Positions 61,554-64,000 of a stretch of 64,000 nt of DNA are shown piece after piece (position 1 is the first letter of the stretch; every line of letters starts with the position of its first letter). This DNA comes from Marinobacter sp. C7 (GTDB lineage: Bacteria > Pseudomonadota > Gammaproteobacteria > Pseudomonadales > Oleiphilaceae). The notes beneath the pieces were generated by a model. It ran no database searches and had not been told where the DNA came from. It saw nothing but the letters and a program-made list of their open reading frames with translations. The translations under genes and the position numbers were made by a program. Where the stretch lies: the NCBI RefSeq assembly GCF_022343555.1, contig NZ_JAKQZH010000002.1, forward strand, positions 620,001 to 684,000, written 5' to 3'.

Positions 61554-61570
61554 GTTCCGGCCTCGATCCG

Positions 61571-61939
61571 TCAGCCCGGGTCGCACTCTGCGCAGCCGTA
61601 TTTGCGCTCGTAGCGCCGATCCGCCCAGAGTTCGTAAACCGGTGAAACCATCTGATAGATTCCCGGCCAGAGAAGGGGCTTGAAGAGAAAGCCGAACGGT
61701 GTGTGGGACCAGGCGCGGACAGTGGCGTGCAGCCCGGTGACCCATTCTCCGGTCCACGTCATCAGGTGCAGGCGGCGCAGGAGCATTTCATGAGGCGGCA
61801 GTACCGGACTGCCATTGTACTGCTGGTGGATATCCGCCAAAACCAGGTTGCCTCTATTCCAGCGCCTCAACGCCCGGACTTCCCGTGCGCACAGCGGGCA
61901 CTGGCCATCATGGAAAAGTGTGTCATAGCGGGGGTCCAT
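61571..61939 (-). CDS. DCC-family thiol-disulfide oxidoreductase (DUF393)
   Basis: 122 aa with the DCC signature DGQCPLCAREV near the N-terminus and the usual tail. Overlaps the SixA-CHAD gene by 17 bases on the same strand. Confidence 0.87.
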   Translation of the reverse strand: MDPRYDTLFHDGQCPLCAREVRALRRWNRGNLVLADIHQQYNGSPVLPPHEMLLRRLHLMTWTGEWVTGLHATVRAWSHTPFGFLFKPLLWPGIYQMVSPVYELWADRRYERKYGCAECDPG

Positions 61940-63278
61940 CGAGTCCTCCTAACGCGAGTATCTGGCGTCGGGCGTCCGTTTTCTGCTGTTCCAGTCTCTC
62001 CTTCAGACCGTCCACGGCCCCCGGTAACGTCTCCGGGGCCCGGGCTCGGAACGCTGTGATCAGCTCAATCTGTACGTGCAGGTCCTGAAACCGGCCATAC
62101 AGCTCCTGCCGGTATTTCAAGGCCTTGAGCGGCCGTTTCCAGCCTTTCGCATCCAGTTCCATCAGGTAACGGATGCGCTTGAGCAGCTTCCTGAGCCGGT
62201 GAATATCGTCATCCGGTGAGTTGTGGAGCAGCTCGGCGGTACGCCGGTTGAACTCGGTTATACGTCGCTCTACCGCCTTTCGGATGTCCTCCGGCGAGAG
62301 CCGCCCCGCGAGTTTGCGAAACTCCCGGGAATGAATCTGGTCCTCCCAGCGGTGCATGGCGTCCCGATAGCGCTTGCCTGCCAGCCGTTTCACCAGCCTG
62401 TGGTGTTCCAGCTCGGCTTCGGTTTCGATCCAGGTGCCCAGCGCGGACTGCAGTTCATTGTTGGGCTCGCACCACCCGGCAAGGTCCTGCAGGAAAACAT
62501 GCAGATCCCGCAATCGGCTGGTGGCACGGGCATGGCGCTTCAGTTGCTTGACGGGTTTGTCCAGGGACTTGTCACCGGTGACCTCGGCCACCGATTCGGC
62601 GATTGCCCGGCTGCGCCGGATCGCAATCCGGAACTGATGCAGGAACTCGTCATCCAGACCCACCCGGACCCCCGGTTCCAGTTCCCGCATTCGCTGGAGC
62701 TGGTGAGACAGGGCCTCGGGAATGTCTCGTCCGGGCTCCTTGCCCCTGGTTTTGGCCCTTTTCTTCTGCTTTCGGGCGAACTGCTCGTAGCTGAACTCTT
62801 TCGGGGTCAGGAAGTGTTCGAGCTGTCCCTTGCCGGCCGCCACTTTGCGCCAGGGCTTGTCCGGTAACCGGATGTGGACAAAGCTGGCCGTGGGCAGATG
62901 TGCCGGCGGGTGTCTGAGCAGATGCTCCGACAGCTCCAGCAAGGCCGGGTTATGGCCGATGAGGGTGACCGTTTCCTCTCGATCATCCAGGCCTTTGAGC
63001 CAACGCAGGAGCCGCCGATAGTCGAATGTATAAAGCTCCGCGCTGATGTGAATCCGGTTCTCGGGAAATCCCTGCGGAAGGATGCCGCCGAGGGTCTGCC
63101 GGGCCCTGGAGGCATCGCTGGCGTAGATGGTGCCGCCGAAACCACTGCTCCGTGCCAGTGCCCGGCCCAATGCCGCGAGCTGGCTTTCGCCCCGGTCGTT
63201 GAGGGGGCGTTCACGGTCACTGAGGTCTTCATCGGCCCAGCTGGATTTGGCATGGCGTACGAGAAACAGTTGCTTCAT
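61923..63278 (-). CDS. SixA-like phosphohistidine phosphatase fused to a CHAD domain
   Basis: 451 aa. The N-terminal ~155 residues are a histidine-phosphatase fold with the catalytic LVRHAKSSW and a second His in IGHNPALLEL. Residues ~195-440 form a CHAD domain, rich in basic/His helices (FRIAIRRSRAI, LKRHARATSRLRDLHVFLQDL), a polyphosphate-binding fold. A fusion of the two suggests phosphate-group handling, perhaps in polyphosphate or phosphorelay control. The linker is Lys/Arg-rich. Confidence 0.85.
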   Translation of the reverse strand: MKQLFLVRHAKSSWADEDLSDRERPLNDRGESQLAALGRALARSSGFGGTIYASDASRARQTLGGILPQGFPENRIHISAELYTFDYRRLLRWLKGLDDREETVTLIGHNPALLELSEHLLRHPPAHLPTASFVHIRLPDKPWRKVAAGKGQLEHFLTPKEFSYEQFARKQKKRAKTRGKEPGRDIPEALSHQLQRMRELEPGVRVGLDDEFLHQFRIAIRRSRAIAESVAEVTGDKSLDKPVKQLKRHARATSRLRDLHVFLQDLAGWCEPNNELQSALGTWIETEAELEHHRLVKRLAGKRYRDAMHRWEDQIHSREFRKLAGRLSPEDIRKAVERRITEFNRRTAELLHNSPDDDIHRLRKLLKRIRYLMELDAKGWKRPLKALKYRQELYGRFQDLHVQIELITAFRARAPETLPGAVDGLKERLEQQKTDARRQILALGGLDGPPL

Positions 63279-63446
63279 GGAATCTCGAGTCGGGGGAATT
63301 TGATAATAGCGTAGTGCCTGTGTGGCGTGATGTCGCAGAGTCTGCCGTCGATCTGTGACAAAGATTGGCTCATTGCCGTTAGCAGGCTATGATGGACATG
63401 GACCCGAAATACCTATTCATACCTATAAAAAACGGAAGCCAACACC

Positions 63447-64000
63447 ATGAATTTACGCAAGTCTTTCTTTGCCGCGGTGGCTGTTGCGGCGTCGGCGTTC
63501 AGCGTGTCTGCGCTGGCGCAGGAAACGTACACCCTGAGCCTGGCTCAGACCTGGGGACCGAACTCACCGATTCTGGGGGAAACCACTGAACACTTTGCCA
63601 AGATGGCAGAGGAAATGTCCGATGGCCGGCTGCAAGTGCGGATAGACGCATCCAACAAGCACAAGGCACCTTTCGGCATTTTCGACCTGGTGCGCACCGG
63701 CCAGTACGACATGGGTCATACCGCCTCCTACTATTACAAGGGCACCATTCCCAACGCGATGTACTTCACCACCATTCCGTTCGGCCTGATCGCCCCGGAA
63801 ATGTACGCCTGGTTCTACCATGGCGGTGGCATGGAGCTTATGCAGAAGGTCTACGAGCCGCACGGTCTGCTGTCCTTCCCGGGCGGTAATACCGGGAACC
63901 AGATGGGAGGTTGGTTCCGCAAGGAAATCAACTCCGTGGAAGATCTCCAGGGACTGAAGATGCGCACCCCGGGCTTTGCCGGCGAGGTTATGTCGGAACT
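63447..64000 (+). CDS. TRAP transporter substrate-binding protein DctP, 3' truncated by window
   Basis: Open at the window's right edge; 184 codons present. A signal peptide (KSFFAAVAVAASAFSVSALA) leads into a DctP-type binding domain (LAQTWGPNSPILGETTEHFAKMAEEMSDGRL and EDLQGLKMRTPGF). The ATG at 63447 follows CGGAAG. Binds an organic acid for a TRAP importer whose permease genes are presumably beyond the edge. Confidence 0.9.
   Translation, partial: MNLRKSFFAAVAVAASAFSVSALAQETYTLSLAQTWGPNSPILGETTEHFAKMAEEMSDGRLQVRIDASNKHKAPFGIFDLVRTGQYDMGHTASYYYKGTIPNAMYFTTIPFGLIAPEMYAWFYHGGGMELMQKVYEPHGLLSFPGGNTGNQMGGWFRKEINSVEDLQGLKMRTPGFAGEVMSE

Noticed and set aside
1-64000. tRNA, rRNA and mobile-element genes
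   Set aside because: No tRNA cloverleaf, rRNA or transposase coding sequence was recognised by reading; a search tool could still find a missed small RNA.

Overview
The window looks like chromosome from a marine gammaproteobacterium, most likely Marinobacter or a close relative (inference). It is high in G+C with long antisense open frames, the phenol genes follow the pseudomonad order, and there are many outer-membrane porins, a sulfatase and transporters. It is mainly an aromatic-catabolism region in which nearly every gene appears intact. I see no rRNA, tRNA, CRISPR array, transposase or prophage gene.

Layout. (1) 1-6.2 kb: periplasmic arylsulfatase and porin, an AraC-type regulator, and an eight-haem cytochrome c with a TPR tail. 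(2) 6.2-13.6 kb, minus strand: YCF48-like lipoprotein, RND/MMPL permease, DUF1302 outer-membrane protein, DUF1329 protein, then a monooxygenase-fold protein after a terminator. (3) 13.9-28.7 kb: DmpR-type sigma-54 activator, divergent from a complete dmpKLMNOPQBCDEFGHI operon for phenol to catechol and meta-cleavage to pyruvate and acetyl-CoA. The last gene in this run resembles a DODA/LigB extradiol dioxygenase that has lost its metal ligands. (4) 28.7-30.6 kb: a stand-alone MotA/ExbB plus MotB/OmpA pair. (5) 30.6-38.2 kb: AraC and IclR regulators, a porin and a Liv-type ABC importer of unknown substrate. (6) 38.4-44.8 kb: a solitary binding protein, pcaD, pcaF, pcaJ, pcaI, pcaR and catR. (7) 44.9-53.9 kb: catBCA followed directly by benABCD, benK and benE, so benzoate goes through catechol and the ortho pathway into the pca genes. 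(8) 53.9-64 kb: four 30-bp palindromes, then housekeeping or stress genes (DJ-1/PfpI, RNase J-like, thioesterase, HD-GYP, TauE, YchJ-like, RarD, SixA-CHAD), and a truncated TRAP binding protein at the right edge.

Regulation. Two near-perfect sigma-54 promoters (TGGCAC-N5-TTGC) flank dmpR. One fires rightward into dmpK and the other leftward into the YCF48/RND/DUF1302/DUF1329 operon; TTTGAT/ATCAAA half-sites lie upstream of the leftward one. This suggests that the envelope operon is phenol-induced through the same activator. Three GTTCG-N5-CGAAC operators lie between pcaI and pcaR, and an ATAC-N7-GTAT site lies between catR and catB. AANAANAA motifs of the Hfq/Crc type sit just upstream of many catabolic start codons, which suggests global catabolite repression of translation.

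The most unusual items are the putative DmpR-controlled envelope system, the degenerate ring-cleavage homologue at the end of the dmp operon, the covarying palindromes after benE, and the repeated Hfq/Crc-like motifs. All calls were made by reading; no database search was run.
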